The notes below the pieces were generated by a model. That model was not told the origin of the DNA and searched no databases. It saw nothing but the letters and a program-made list of their open reading frames with translations. 64,000 nt of DNA from Veillonella seminalis (lineage in GTDB: Bacteria; Bacillota; Negativicutes; Veillonellales; Veillonellaceae): positions 90,728 to 154,727 of the forward strand of contig NZ_RQUZ01000005.1 of the NCBI RefSeq assembly GCF_003992065.1, in the 5' to 3' direction. How positions within the stretch are numbered: position 1 is the stretch's first letter; every line of letters begins with the position of its first letter. Below are positions 1-9,030 of the stretch, piece after piece. The position numbers and the translations under genes were made by a program.

Positions 1-70
1 TCGCACAGTCGTACATCTTTCTTTACCATTAGTTTAATCATATACCGACTAAAAATATTAACGCATATTA

Positions 71-104
71 AAAGCGAGTCCACCTTTTGGCGGACTCGCT
101 TTTT
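71..104. terminator. Bidirectional intrinsic terminator
   Basis: A 10-bp inverted repeat (AAGCGAGTCC / GGACTCGCTT) is flanked by A-rich and T-rich runs on both sides, so it can stop transcription in either direction. It lies just past the stop codon of the minus-strand phosphoethanolamine transferase gene and is probably its terminator. Confidence 0.8.
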
Positions 105-129
105 GCATGTATTTTTGATTTTTTTATCG

Positions 130-1956
130 TTACGGTGCTGCTGCTTCAGGGTCATTGGTCAATGGTTCCTGACCTAAGAGGGTCGTCAGGTTGTACTTGT
201 TGAAACGATAGTTAGGATTTGAGAAATCTCTTGTCCTATCATATCGGTTGGTAGGTGCCTGTAAGATACCGGATATTAAGTCGTAGAGTAAATCATTAGT
301 GAAATATTTTTTCTCGTGGTCACGGAGAATAGATGTTGTTTCGGGGTAGGCTGACTCATATGAAGGCGACAGATACACCCATAAAGGAATGCGAGCCATA
401 TCGAAGTCGAATATATCCGGATTATGGGAGTAATTAAGACTTTCACCGTGATCGGAGAAATAGATCATAGCTTGTAAATTCAGATGATCTTTGGCGTAGG
501 TATAAATCTGTTGCAATACCCAGTCCGTATAGAGTTGGCTGTTGGCATAAGCTTCTTTGCCTTTTGGTACATCGCCGACTTTCCATTTACTGAATTCATG
601 CGGATAGCGGTCGTTATAGTAAATATGACTGCCCATGATATGAATGACGATAAAGTTATTTTTATAAGGCTCTACTTGTTGCAGGAGCGGTAAAATAACG
701 CCGTCATATTTATCGGAGAACATATAGGCTTCGTGAGCCCATAACGGTCTGTCAGCCGTCTTGGCAATTAAGGAGATGGCGGTATCATATTCACCGTAGA
801 CGCCTTGATTACTAAACCAGCTGGTATAATAGCCGGCCTTTTTGGCTACGTCCAAGATATTGGCTGAGTCCAAGAACGGCTTATCATCGTATTGATTTCG
901 TTCCGTTAAAGCACGTTCCAGGGTAGGTACCGTTTGTACATAGGAGGAATACGCATTGCGGAAGAAAATAAAGTCGGGATTATTGGCGGCCATATCGCTT
1001 TGCCAAGGGGTGTCATCATATGGGAAGTTCGGATTATATACTTTCATATAATTACGCGATGCCGATTCGCCGATAACAAGAATGATGGTCCCCGGTGCTT
1101 TTTGAGCGGCGGTTTGATCAGTTTCAAGTTTTAAATCTTTGTAGATTTCGTGATGTTTATCACTGTATTGTTGTAGCTCCTTCATATACGTAGCTACATC
1201 GTTCCAATTTTTAACAATGTCGGTATGCATAAAGCCAAACGGCAGGTAGCCGACACATGCAAGACAAACTACACTGAGGGCGCCTAAGCGGAATTTTGAT
1301 ATAACCTGACGGCGCGCCAAGAGGCTCATTCCCTGATTGGCCCAATAGTAAAAGACAAAAAGAAGTATATTGCCGAGACCGATACCGATTAAGCCGGCTA
1401 CTCCGGCCGAACTTTTTAAAAAGCCGAAGGCTTCTTCGGGATTAGTTTGATAGAGAGCCATTAAGGTTGCCGGCGTCAAACAATGCCAAGTGTTAATGTA
1501 ATATCCGATTTGAATCAATGGTATCAGTGAAAGTAACCATTGCAACAAGGCAAAGAGAACACTTAAAGATCGTCGGTACGGCAAATGGTATACCATGAAA
1601 TAATGGAGCAAGCTGAGTCCGAAAAATAGTAAGGTACCGAATAGAAAATCCGGGAAAAATTCGTAAAAATAAAAAGGCTTAGTATATGACCAATGATAGA
1701 GTAACGGGTAGGTCAATGCCCAAGCAACGCCTACGAGGCCGTGGCCCAAAAAGGCGTGATGCCATAAAGTACTGCGCATTAACTGCTGGAAGAGTGCGAG
1801 CCCAAACAGCAAAGGGAGACTCAATAAGAGTACATCATCCCAGGCGAAACCCAGGGTAATGGGTTCGTAGATAAAATAAAAAGCGGCAAAAATGAGGACA
1901 CACCACAAGATTGCTTGAACGATGGCATTGCGCCACCATGATATAAGAGATTTCAT
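130..1956 (-). CDS. Phosphoethanolamine transferase-like membrane sulfatase-fold protein (EptA/CptA family)
   Basis: Inner-membrane enzyme expected to move phosphoethanolamine from phosphatidylethanolamine onto lipid A or LPS core. The 608-residue protein has several hydrophobic segments in residues 10-245, then a soluble alkaline-phosphatase-fold domain. Metal and catalytic motifs are visible: GESAS at about 296-300, a Thr-rich VQTVPT at about 340-345 that should hold the nucleophile Thr, and SDHGES at about 501-506. The start codon has an AAGGAA ribosome-binding site nearby. It stands alone, transcribed away from scpA. The YSSYVQTVPT stretch looks more like CptA than EptA, but substrate cannot be told from sequence. 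Its presence in a firmicute-like gene set argues for a diderm Negativicute. Confidence 0.85.
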   Translation of the reverse strand: MKSLISWWRNAIVQAILWCVLIFAAFYFIYEPITLGFAWDDVLLLSLPLLFGLALFQQLMRSTLWHHAFLGHGLVGVAWALTYPLLYHWSYTKPFYFYEFFPDFLFGTLLFFGLSLLHYFMVYHLPYRRSLSVLFALLQWLLSLIPLIQIGYYINTWHCLTPATLMALYQTNPEEAFGFLKSSAGVAGLIGIGLGNILLFVFYYWANQGMSLLARRQVISKFRLGALSVVCLACVGYLPFGFMHTDIVKNWNDVATYMKELQQYSDKHHEIYKDLKLETDQTAAQKAPGTIILVIGESASRNYMKVYNPNFPYDDTPWQSDMAANNPDFIFFRNAYSSYVQTVPTLERALTERNQYDDKPFLDSANILDVAKKAGYYTSWFSNQGVYGEYDTAISLIAKTADRPLWAHEAYMFSDKYDGVILPLLQQVEPYKNNFIVIHIMGSHIYYNDRYPHEFSKWKVGDVPKGKEAYANSQLYTDWVLQQIYTYAKDHLNLQAMIYFSDHGESLNYSHNPDIFDFDMARIPLWVYLSPSYESAYPETTSILRDHEKKYFTNDLLYDLISGILQAPTNRYDRTRDFSNPNYRFNKYNLTTLLGQEPLTNDPEAAAP

Positions 1957-2050
1957 AGCACATTTCCTTCGTAATATAATATCATCAATACGATAGCAGA
2001 ATTGCCGTAAAAATACAAGATGTAATATGTCTTTTTACCTACTTTTACGG

Positions 2051-2080
2051 TTGTTAAATATTAATTTTCTATGATACAAT
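2051..2080 (+). promoter_or_regulatory. Promoter for the scpA operon
   Basis: TTGTTA (2051-2056) and TACAAT (2075-2080) are separated by 18 bases and lie about 90 bases upstream of scpA, pointing right. Transcripts would carry the hairpin at 2110-2144. Confidence 0.5.
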
Positions 2081-2109
2081 TAAAAAAAGGTTATCGAGAC
2101 TTCGTGACG

Positions 2110-2144
2110 ACAAATAAGAGGGGCGTATAACCCCTCTTATTTGT
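2110..2144 (+). promoter_or_regulatory. Perfect 14-bp hairpin in the scpA leader
   Basis: ACAAATAAGAGGGG and CCCCTCTTATTTGT form a perfect 14-bp stem with a 7-base loop. It lies between the likely promoter and scpA. The following bases are only moderately T-rich, so it could be a weak terminator or attenuator, an mRNA-stabilising 5' hairpin, or a terminator for transcripts entering from either side. Confidence 0.55.
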
Positions 2145-2166
2145 TTGGCCGAACCGGTGAGGAGAT

Positions 2167-2907
2167 ATGATGAAACCCTATGAGTATAAGTTGGCTGTTT
2201 TTGAAGGGCCTTTGGATTTATTACTCCATTTAATAGAAAAACATAAAATAGATATTTACGATATTCCCATTGTGGAAATTACGTCGCAATATATGGCTCA
2301 GCTGGAAGAATGGCAAACTTTTGATATTCATTACAGCAGTGAATTTCTGGTTATGGCGGCCACATTATTACAGATTAAATCGCGTATGTTGTTGCCACGT
2401 AATGCGCCTCTTAATCCGGAAGAGGAAGAAGATCCGCGTGACGAATTAGTGGCTAATTTGCTTGAGTATAAGCAAATTAAAGAGTTGACGGAAGCTTTGA
2501 CAGAGATGTCAGAGGCGAGCAGTCAAAGTTTCAGCCGTCCTGATTCGCTCAGCCAATGGGGGCAGGAAACGGTATTCCGTTTTGATATTGCAGAATTATA
2601 CAATTTATTTAAAACCTGTTGTGAACGAGCGGAGGAAACGGTTCCGGAACCGCCTAAAGTAAAGGTGGAAAAAGAAGCCTACAGCTTGGAAGATATGATT
2701 GACTCTTTGCTTTTAAGAGCCAAACAACAACGCCGTTTCAGTTTTGTTTCCTTGTTAAACGAGGTGACAGTAAGAGCAGCCAAGGTAACTATGTTTATCG
2801 CAGTTTTGGAACTTCTTAAACGGCAAATTTTTACTATTTTTACAGTGACAGAAGGACCAAATGACGGATCGCTTAAAGACGTTACATTGGTCAGTGAAAT
2901 TATTTAG
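2167..2907 (+). CDS. scpA: Segregation and condensation protein A
   Basis: Kleisin subunit of the bacterial SMC condensin; it bridges the two SMC heads and binds ScpB. The 246-residue length is normal. The N-terminus carries the family signature FEGPLDLLLHLIEK at about residues 13-26, and the C-terminus has the winged-helix region that contacts SMC. Two ATG codons are adjacent (2167 and 2170); the GGAG at 2161-2164 is only 2 bases from the first and 5 from the second, so 2170 is the likelier initiator. scpB follows about 120 bases downstream, as in most Firmicutes. Confidence 0.95.
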   Translation: MMKPYEYKLAVFEGPLDLLLHLIEKHKIDIYDIPIVEITSQYMAQLEEWQTFDIHYSSEFLVMAATLLQIKSRMLLPRNAPLNPEEEEDPRDELVANLLEYKQIKELTEALTEMSEASSQSFSRPDSLSQWGQETVFRFDIAELYNLFKTCCERAEETVPEPPKVKVEKEAYSLEDMIDSLLLRAKQQRRFSFVSLLNEVTVRAAKVTMFIAVLELLKRQIFTIFTVTEGPNDGSLKDVTLVSEII

Positions 2908-3030
2908 CAGGATATAAGATTGTTCGGCACGGTTTATTTTGTTGCTAAAGTCAGGCACATAAATCTATGCCTAAGCATATTATATCGATACTTAGTATGA
3001 GAAAGTGTTTAGAAAGGTGAGTAAGTACAT

Positions 3031-3645
3031 ATGACAGATGTGAATCAGCCAAGCGATACTTCGCTGCTCGCCCATTTGGAAGCAATTCTTTTTTCAGCTG
3101 CCAAACCGGTTCCCATTGCCTTACTTGGTGAATTGTTTGATTGCACAACAGAAACGGTTGAGTCCTTACTGGAAGAATACGGGGCTCAATTAATAGAAGC
3201 TAAACGCGGTTTACGTTTGAAGGTAAGCGGCGTCGGCGCGGAGCTTGTCAGTGCATCGGAGAGCAGTGAGTATGTGAGTAAAATCCGGCAACGAGAAGAC
3301 CGTTTGTCGCAGGCCGCTATGGAAACATTGGCAGTTATTGCGTTTAAACAGCCGGTTACCAAGAGTGAAATTGAAGAAGTGCGTGGCGTCAATTGTGAAA
3401 AAGTATTAAAACATTTGATCAGCCGGGATTTAGTTATGGAATTGGGGCGCAAAGAAAGCATAGGTCGTCCTGTATTATATGGTACAACCGATACGTTTTT
3501 GCGTAGTGTCGGTATAGAATCGGTGGAAACTTTGAAACAGGAAGTAGCGACTGATAACAGTATGACAGTTGCTGTTGAAAAGAATGAGACTGTTGAGCGT
3601 ATTGAAGCTCAAGAGAACGTGGAAACCGATGAGAGCGTGGAGTAA
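3031..3645 (+). CDS. scpB: Segregation and condensation protein B
   Basis: ScpB dimers bind the ScpA kleisin and are needed for chromosome condensation and partition. The 204-residue protein contains the two winged-helix domains typical of the family (roughly residues 10-75 and 85-160, with the motif AVIAFKQPVTKSEIEEVRGV). It ends in an acidic Glu/Val-rich tail of about 30 residues, which is variable in the family. An AAAGGTGAG ribosome-binding site precedes the ATG. It ends 16 bases before rluB and is probably cotranscribed with it. Confidence 0.95.
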   Translation: MTDVNQPSDTSLLAHLEAILFSAAKPVPIALLGELFDCTTETVESLLEEYGAQLIEAKRGLRLKVSGVGAELVSASESSEYVSKIRQREDRLSQAAMETLAVIAFKQPVTKSEIEEVRGVNCEKVLKHLISRDLVMELGRKESIGRPVLYGTTDTFLRSVGIESVETLKQEVATDNSMTVAVEKNETVERIEAQENVETDESVE

Positions 3646-3661
3646 GGGAAAGGAGCAGACT

Positions 3662-4516
3662 ATGGAACTCGAACGTTTGCAAAAATATATTAGTCGTTGC
3701 GGTTATGCATCACGACGTAAAGCGGAAGAACTGATTGTAGCCGGTAAAGTGCAGGTTAACGGTCGTCAGGTCACCGAATTGGGGATTAAAATCAATCCTG
3801 CCGTAGACCGTGTTAAAATTGACGGTCAACGCATTGAACCTCAAGAATTGGAATATTATATTTTTAATAAACCGAAAGGGAGCATTACTTCGGTAGGCGA
3901 CCCGCAGGGACGGGCCACGGTTATGGATTACTTGAAAGATATTAAGAATCGTGTGTATCCGGTAGGGCGTTTGGACTATAATACGGAAGGGCTCTTGTTA
4001 TTTACTAATGACGGTGCTTTGGCTCAGGCATTAATGCATCCGTCCCAAGGCGTGACTAAGACATATGAAGTTAAATTAAAAGGTCGTGTTCTTGATGAAC
4101 ATTTAGAAGCACTCAGCACAGGTGTAACCTTGGAAGATGGTCCTACTTCGCCGGCTGAAATCGTAGATTACGGTTTTGATGTCAAGACAAATACAACCCT
4201 TGTGGAAGTTACGATTCATGAAGGTCGTAATCGTCAGGTACGCCGTATGTTTGAGCATTTTAAATACAGTGTTTATAACTTGAAACGCATTGCCTACGGC
4301 GGACTTACTTTAACAGGTTTAAAACGCGGTGCCTACCGTAAACTTACGGGCGAAGAGCTTCGCCAGTTAAAGGCCCTTTGTAAATTGCCGTTCGGTAAAA
4401 CTTCATCGGATGGTACCGGTGGTCGACGAATGCCGGCCAAAGATAATAAAAAACAATTTGGTCGCAATGGTGTGGTACGCGGTGCTAAACGTCGCAGCGG
4501 CGGAGGTAGACCATGA
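3662..4516 (+). CDS. rluB: Ribosomal large subunit pseudouridine synthase B
   Basis: RluB/RsuA-family enzyme that isomerises one uridine of 23S rRNA to pseudouridine. The 284-residue protein has an S4 RNA-binding domain at residues 1-62 and the catalytic motif GRLDYNTEG, with the catalytic Asp near 105. The tail (about 252-284) is rich in Gly, Lys and Arg. I chose the ATG at 3662 because it follows AAAGGAG and begins exactly at the S4 domain; the frame is open further upstream, but that would overlap scpB. The stop overlaps the start of the next gene (ATGA). Confidence 0.93.
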   Translation: MELERLQKYISRCGYASRRKAEELIVAGKVQVNGRQVTELGIKINPAVDRVKIDGQRIEPQELEYYIFNKPKGSITSVGDPQGRATVMDYLKDIKNRVYPVGRLDYNTEGLLLFTNDGALAQALMHPSQGVTKTYEVKLKGRVLDEHLEALSTGVTLEDGPTSPAEIVDYGFDVKTNTTLVEVTIHEGRNRQVRRMFEHFKYSVYNLKRIAYGGLTLTGLKRGAYRKLTGEELRQLKALCKLPFGKTSSDGTGGRRMPAKDNKKQFGRNGVVRGAKRRSGGGRP

Positions 4517-5769
4517 AACACATTATCGTAGTAGGTGCCGGCGCAGCCGGCCTTATGGCGGCCACGATTGCAGCTCGTGAAGGGGCAAAAGTAACATTGC
4601 TTGAAAAAATGAATATGATCGGCAAAAAAATGGGCATTACCGGTAAAGGTCGTTGCAATATTACCAATGATGCACCTATCAATGATTTTATTGCCAAGAC
4701 ACCGGGCAACGGTAAATTCCTCATGAGTGCTTATCAACAGTTTGATAATCGAGACTTGCTCGATTTATTGCATGATTGGAAGCTGGCAACCAAAGTGGAA
4801 CGGGGCGGCCGTGTATTTCCCGTATCTGATTCGGCTCTTGAAGTGCGAGATATGTTTATGCGAGTTTTTAAAGGGTACGGCGGGACACTCCATTTAAATG
4901 AAGCAGTAAAACGGATTTTAGTTAAGGATAACTGCGTACAAGGCGTTGTTACCGATAAAGAAACCTATTATGGCGATGCCGTTATTTTAGCTACCGGCGG
5001 TTTATCGTATCCGCTGACCGGCTCTACCGGTGACGGCTATGCCATGGCCGAAGAGGTGGGCCATACGGTGACGGATTTACGTCCGTCATTGGTACCTTTG
5101 GAGACGAAAGAAGCATGGGTTAAAGATTTAATGGGCCTCAGTCTGCGCAATGTAGAATTATCCGTCGTTGCTAAGGACAAAGTACAGGCTAAGCAATTCG
5201 GCGAAATGATGTTTACTCATTTTGGTATTACCGGTCCGATTGTACTCTCTTTGAGCCATACGGTAGGCAAACTGATGAAGAAAAAGAATATGGGTGCCAT
5301 ACAATTGGAGATTAACTTAAAACAGGCATTGACGATGGAACAACTGGATCAGCGGATTCAAAGGGATTTTGTTACATATTCTAAAAAACAATTGGCAAAT
5401 GGGTTAAAAGACCTCTTACCACAACGTCTGATTCCTGTTATTATAGAGTTGGCGAAACTTGAACCGGATAAATTTATTAATCAAGTCAGTCGTGAAGAAC
5501 GTCAGCGGTTAGTACATGTGTTACAGCATATGCCGCTTACATTTAAACAAATGCGTCCCATTGCGGAGGCGATTGTAACGGCCGGGGGGATTTCGGTTAA
5601 AGAGTTTGTACCAAAAACAATGGAGTCAAAGGTTATTAAAGGACTTTATGGAGCCGGTGAAGTATTGGATATCGATGCATTTACCGGAGGGTATAATCTG
5701 CAAGCAGCTTTTGCAACCGGTTATGTAGCGGCACGTCATGCCGTACTCGGTGATGAAGCTGAGCAGTAA
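4513..5769 (+). CDS. NAD(P)/FAD-dependent oxidoreductase, HI0933/YhiN family
   Basis: Flavoprotein of the HI0933 (YhiN, BaiN-like) family; the physiological substrate is not established for most members. The 418-residue protein shows an N-terminal Rossmann motif (GAGAAG near residue 8), the family signature GKKMGITGKGRCNITN at about 37-52, and a C-terminal FAD-closing segment with GAGEVLDIDAFTGGYNLQ. It starts inside the rluB stop codon, indicating translational coupling, and is followed closely by cmk. This rluB-flavoprotein-cmk order is common in Clostridia and Negativicutes. Confidence 0.88.
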   Translation: MKHIIVVGAGAAGLMAATIAAREGAKVTLLEKMNMIGKKMGITGKGRCNITNDAPINDFIAKTPGNGKFLMSAYQQFDNRDLLDLLHDWKLATKVERGGRVFPVSDSALEVRDMFMRVFKGYGGTLHLNEAVKRILVKDNCVQGVVTDKETYYGDAVILATGGLSYPLTGSTGDGYAMAEEVGHTVTDLRPSLVPLETKEAWVKDLMGLSLRNVELSVVAKDKVQAKQFGEMMFTHFGITGPIVLSLSHTVGKLMKKKNMGAIQLEINLKQALTMEQLDQRIQRDFVTYSKKQLANGLKDLLPQRLIPVIIELAKLEPDKFINQVSREERQRLVHVLQHMPLTFKQMRPIAEAIVTAGGISVKEFVPKTMESKVIKGLYGAGEVLDIDAFTGGYNLQAAFATGYVAARHAVLGDEAEQ

Positions 5770-5788
5770 TATGGAGAGGAGTTTTTTG

Positions 5789-6463
5789 ATGAGTAAACAG
5801 CGTATTGCGGTAGCTGTTGACGGTCCTGCCGGGGCCGGTAAAAGTAGTATTTCTAAGACGGTAGCCAAACAATTGGGCTATTTATATATTGATACGGGTG
5901 CAATGTATCGGGCAGTTACCTGGGCTGTTTTGGAGGCGGGTATAAATCCTGCCGATGAAAAGGCCGTTACGGAATTATTATCTAAATTAACATTACGAAT
6001 GGAACCGACTGCTGATGCATTTAATATATTTGTTAATGGTCAGGATGTGACGGGACTTATTCGCAGTCAGGCTGTAAATGGGGCCGTATCACAGATTGCG
6101 GCCATTAAAGCGGTGCGTGAATTTTTAGTAGCTCAACAACGGGCTATGGCCGGTGCAGGGGGTGTTATTTTAGACGGCCGTGATATCGGGTCGGTGGTTT
6201 TGCCGAATGCGGAATTAAAAATTTATTTGACCGCATCTGTAGAAGCTCGTGCCAAACGTCGTTGGTTGGAAACGCCGGATAAAGAATCTGTGTCATTGGA
6301 AGACATTAAAAAAAGCGTTATGGCTCGCGATGAAATGGATACGAATCGTAAAGAATCACCTCTTGTATGTGTACCTGAAGCGATTGTTATCAATTCTGAT
6401 AATTTATCTTTTGATGAAACCGCTGCTCGTATGGTACAATTGATTACGGCAACAGAAAAGTAA
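5789..6463 (+). CDS. cmk: Cytidylate kinase
   Basis: Phosphorylates CMP and dCMP with ATP in pyrimidine nucleotide recycling. The 224-residue protein has the P-loop GPAGAGKSS at residues 12-20, the CMP-binding DTGAMYRAVT segment and the DGRDIGSVVLP motif. The ATG at 5789 was chosen because GAGAGGA lies 8 bases upstream and the P-loop is then at its usual distance from the N-terminus; an earlier in-frame start would overlap the flavoprotein gene. plsC and the ispH-S1 gene follow with short gaps. Confidence 0.95.
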   Translation: MSKQRIAVAVDGPAGAGKSSISKTVAKQLGYLYIDTGAMYRAVTWAVLEAGINPADEKAVTELLSKLTLRMEPTADAFNIFVNGQDVTGLIRSQAVNGAVSQIAAIKAVREFLVAQQRAMAGAGGVILDGRDIGSVVLPNAELKIYLTASVEARAKRRWLETPDKESVSLEDIKKSVMARDEMDTNRKESPLVCVPEAIVINSDNLSFDETAARMVQLITATEK

Positions 6464-6477
6464 AGGAGAGCGTATTC

Positions 6478-7095
6478 ATGGATAAATTTTCAGAATGCTT
6501 ATGGCGCTCGGCTTTTGAAGTCGTATACGGTTGGATCTATAAAGCAGATGTGGTGGGTCGCGAGAATTTCCCGAAAGAAGGACCGGTCATTGTAGCTCCT
6601 AATCATAAGAGCAATAATGATCCCTGTATTGTGGGACGTGCTTTACCGAGACATGTAAGTTTTATGGCCAAAGAGGAATTATTTAAAAATCCGATTTCCA
6701 ACTTCTTTTGCCGTTGGTTGGGTGCGTTTCCGCTAAAGCGTGGCGGCGTTGATAAAATTGCTATTCGTCATGCTATGGGCTTATTGAAGAATAACTTGGT
6801 ACTCGGAATTTTTCCGGAAGGAACACGTCAAAAGAAAGATAATACTTTGGGCCGTTTTCATGACGGTGTAGCTTCTATGGCGTTAAGAACCGGGGTGCCG
6901 GTGGTACCGGTCGCTATCATGGGCTCTTATCAGATGAAGCGCGGACAAGTCGCGGCCGTTATCGGTAAGCCGATTCCCGTAGCAAAAGCAAAACCTACGA
7001 CCGAAGCAATTGCCGAATTGAATGAAAAAGTCAGAGTGGCATTACAAGGTCTTATGGATGATTATCGGGCAGCCCATCCGGATTTTAAACGATAA
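6478..7095 (+). CDS. plsC: 1-acyl-sn-glycerol-3-phosphate acyltransferase
   Basis: Adds the second acyl chain to lysophosphatidic acid to make phosphatidic acid at the inner membrane. The 205-residue protein has the catalytic HX4D motif (NHKSNND, His about 43 and Asp about 48) and the glycerophosphate-binding motif FPEGTR at about 112-117. Ribosome-binding site AAGGAGAG precedes the ATG. It works with PlsY and GpsA, which are encoded a few kilobases downstream. Confidence 0.93.
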   Translation: MDKFSECLWRSAFEVVYGWIYKADVVGRENFPKEGPVIVAPNHKSNNDPCIVGRALPRHVSFMAKEELFKNPISNFFCRWLGAFPLKRGGVDKIAIRHAMGLLKNNLVLGIFPEGTRQKKDNTLGRFHDGVASMALRTGVPVVPVAIMGSYQMKRGQVAAVIGKPIPVAKAKPTTEAIAELNEKVRVALQGLMDDYRAAHPDFKR

Positions 7096-7105
7096 GGAGT
7101 CAAGC

Positions 7106-9001
7106 GTGGAAATACGTATTGCAGAAAATTGCGGTTTTTGTTATGGTGTAAAAAGGGCTGTTAATATGGCTCAGAAAACATCAGATCAATTGGAACGGAG
7201 TTACACTTTAGGTCCTATCATTCACAATCCGCAAGTGGTTTCCAATTTGGAAGAACACGGCGTGTATGCAGTGGATTCGCTGGAAGAAATTCCAAGTGGC
7301 ACGGTCATTATTCGTTCCCATGGTGTGGGACCGGCTGTGTATGATGAAGCGACCGATAAAGGACTCAAAGTGGTGGACGCAACATGTCCCCATGTAAAAA
7401 AAGCCCAACAAGATGCAAAATCGGTTATTGACTCGGGAATGTCGCTTGTTATTTTGGGCGAAAAAAAGCATCCTGAGGTAATTAGCATTAATTTATGGGC
7501 TCAAAATAAAGGCATAGTTATAGAATCTGAAGAAGAAGCTAAAATTCTGCCTTTCGTGGAAAATAGGGGCGTAGTTGTACAAACTACCTTTTCACAATTT
7601 AAATTTCAAAGTATAATAGATATATTAGAGGAAAAAACTCGAAATCTAAAGGTTTTCAAAACGATTTGCACAGCTACTCAAGAACGTCAAAATTCGGCGG
7701 TAGAACTCGCAAAAACGGTGGACCTTATGATTGTGGTAGGCGGTAAAAACAGCGGCAACACAAACAGATTAGCAGAGGTCTGTCGTGACGTTGGATGTAC
7801 AACTTACCATATAGAGACCGCTACTGAATTAGAAATGGCTTGGTTTACCAATGTCCAAACGGTAGGGGTTACAGCCGGTGCATCGACACCCGACTGGATA
7901 ATTAAGGAGGTCATTGACACAATGAATGAATTTGAACAATTGTTAGCTAACGAAGCTGACTGGGCAGAAGACTTTAAGAAAGGCACTGTAGTAGAAGGTA
8001 CTGTTGTATCCGTAGAAGACGACAAAGCATACGTTTCTTTCGGTTACAAAACAGAAGCAACCTTGAATCGTACTGAAATCGCTTATCCGGCACCTGCCTC
8101 TGCTAAAGACGTGCTCAAAGAAGGCGATCAGATTAAAGCCGTTATTATGAACCACATCAAGGAAGACAATCCTATCTACTTGTCCATCACTCGTTTGGCT
8201 AAAGACGAAGATTGGCAGTATGTACAGGAAGCTCAGGAAAAAGACGAACCAATCATCTGTAAAGGTGTTGACGCTATTCCTGCAGGTCTTGTTGTAACTG
8301 TTAAATCCCTTCGTGGTTTTATTCCACTTTCCCAAGGGGATGTACACTTCGTTAAATCTCTCGATAGCTTAGTGGGTACTGAATTTGAAGCTAAGGTATT
8401 GGAAATCGACGAAAAGAAAAACCGTTTGGTTCTTTCCCGTCGTGCTGTATTGGAAGTAGCTCGCCAGGCTAAATTGGAAGAAGCCTTGAAAAACATTAAT
8501 GTTGGCGATAACTATAAAGGTATTGTTCGCAAAATCATGCCTTATGGTGCTTTCGTTGATATCGGCGGTATTGAAGGTTTACTTCACATTTCCGACATTT
8601 CTTGGCACAAAATCAAACGCGTTGAAGACGTATTGTCCGTAGGCCAGGAAATCGAAGTTAAATTGCAATCCTTCGATGCGGAAAGCAATAAACTTTCCTT
8701 GTCCTTGAAAGCATTAACTAAGAGCCCATGGGATGTTGCCGAAGAAACTATTAAAGTTGGCGACGTTCTTACCGGTAAAGTTGTTCGTTTGGTAGCTTAC
8801 GGTGCATTCGTAGCTGTTAACGATGACATCCAGGGTTTACTTCACATTTCTCAGATCACTAAACAGCGTAATGCTAAAGTAGAAGACTACTTAACTCGTG
8901 GTAAAGAAGTAGAAGTTAAAGTTATTTCTCTTAACAAAGATGAAAAGAAACTTGGCCTTGCTTTGACTGAGTTAATGGAACCTGTTGCAACAGCTGAATA
9001 A
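7106..9001 (+). CDS. ispH: 4-hydroxy-3-methylbut-2-enyl diphosphate reductase fused to S1 RNA-binding domains
   Basis: Fusion of IspH, the last enzyme of the MEP isoprenoid pathway, with an S1-domain protein resembling ribosomal protein bS1. IspH spans residues 1 to about 272 with cluster ligands Cys12, Cys94 and Cys188 and substrate histidines near 40, 72 and 122. Four S1 repeats follow (about 292-365, 375-445, 466-535, 550-622). The initiator is a GTG after AAGGAGT; it begins directly at the conserved IspH N-terminus, while upstream in-frame starts would lie inside plsC. This fusion is known in Clostridia and Negativicutes. A strong internal ribosome-binding site precedes Met273 (see 7904-7924). 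A terminator follows. Confidence 0.93.
   Translation: MEIRIAENCGFCYGVKRAVNMAQKTSDQLERSYTLGPIIHNPQVVSNLEEHGVYAVDSLEEIPSGTVIIRSHGVGPAVYDEATDKGLKVVDATCPHVKKAQQDAKSVIDSGMSLVILGEKKHPEVISINLWAQNKGIVIESEEEAKILPFVENRGVVVQTTFSQFKFQSIIDILEEKTRNLKVFKTICTATQERQNSAVELAKTVDLMIVVGGKNSGNTNRLAEVCRDVGCTTYHIETATELEMAWFTNVQTVGVTAGASTPDWIIKEVIDTMNEFEQLLANEADWAEDFKKGTVVEGTVVSVEDDKAYVSFGYKTEATLNRTEIAYPAPASAKDVLKEGDQIKAVIMNHIKEDNPIYLSITRLAKDEDWQYVQEAQEKDEPIICKGVDAIPAGLVVTVKSLRGFIPLSQGDVHFVKSLDSLVGTEFEAKVLEIDEKKNRLVLSRRAVLEVARQAKLEEALKNINVGDNYKGIVRKIMPYGAFVDIGGIEGLLHISDISWHKIKRVEDVLSVGQEIEVKLQSFDAESNKLSLSLKALTKSPWDVAEETIKVGDVLTGKVVRLVAYGAFVAVNDDIQGLLHISQITKQRNAKVEDYLTRGKEVEVKVISLNKDEKKLGLALTELMEPVATAE
7904..7924 (+). 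promoter_or_regulatory. Internal Shine-Dalgarno and ATG between the IspH and S1 parts
   Basis: AAGGAGGT at 7904-7911 lies 10 bases before an in-frame ATG at 7922, exactly at the junction between IspH and the S1 domains. It could start a separate 359-residue S1 protein from the same mRNA. Codon choice also changes to a highly-expressed pattern after this point (more TTC, CGT, GTT). Confidence 0.6.
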
Positions 9002-9030
9002 TTGTAACCAATAGCGCGTAGCGCTTATAT

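Noticed and set aside
2755..5868. Numerous minus-strand open frames opposite scpA, scpB, rluB and the flavoprotein gene
   Set aside because: They lack ribosome-binding sites and family motifs and mirror clearly real plus-strand genes; the same holds for similar frames elsewhere in the window.
7022..7105. Upstream extension of IspH into plsC
   Set aside because: The GTG at 7106 has AAGGAGT and coincides with the conserved IspH N-terminus; the extension reads plsC sequence in another frame.
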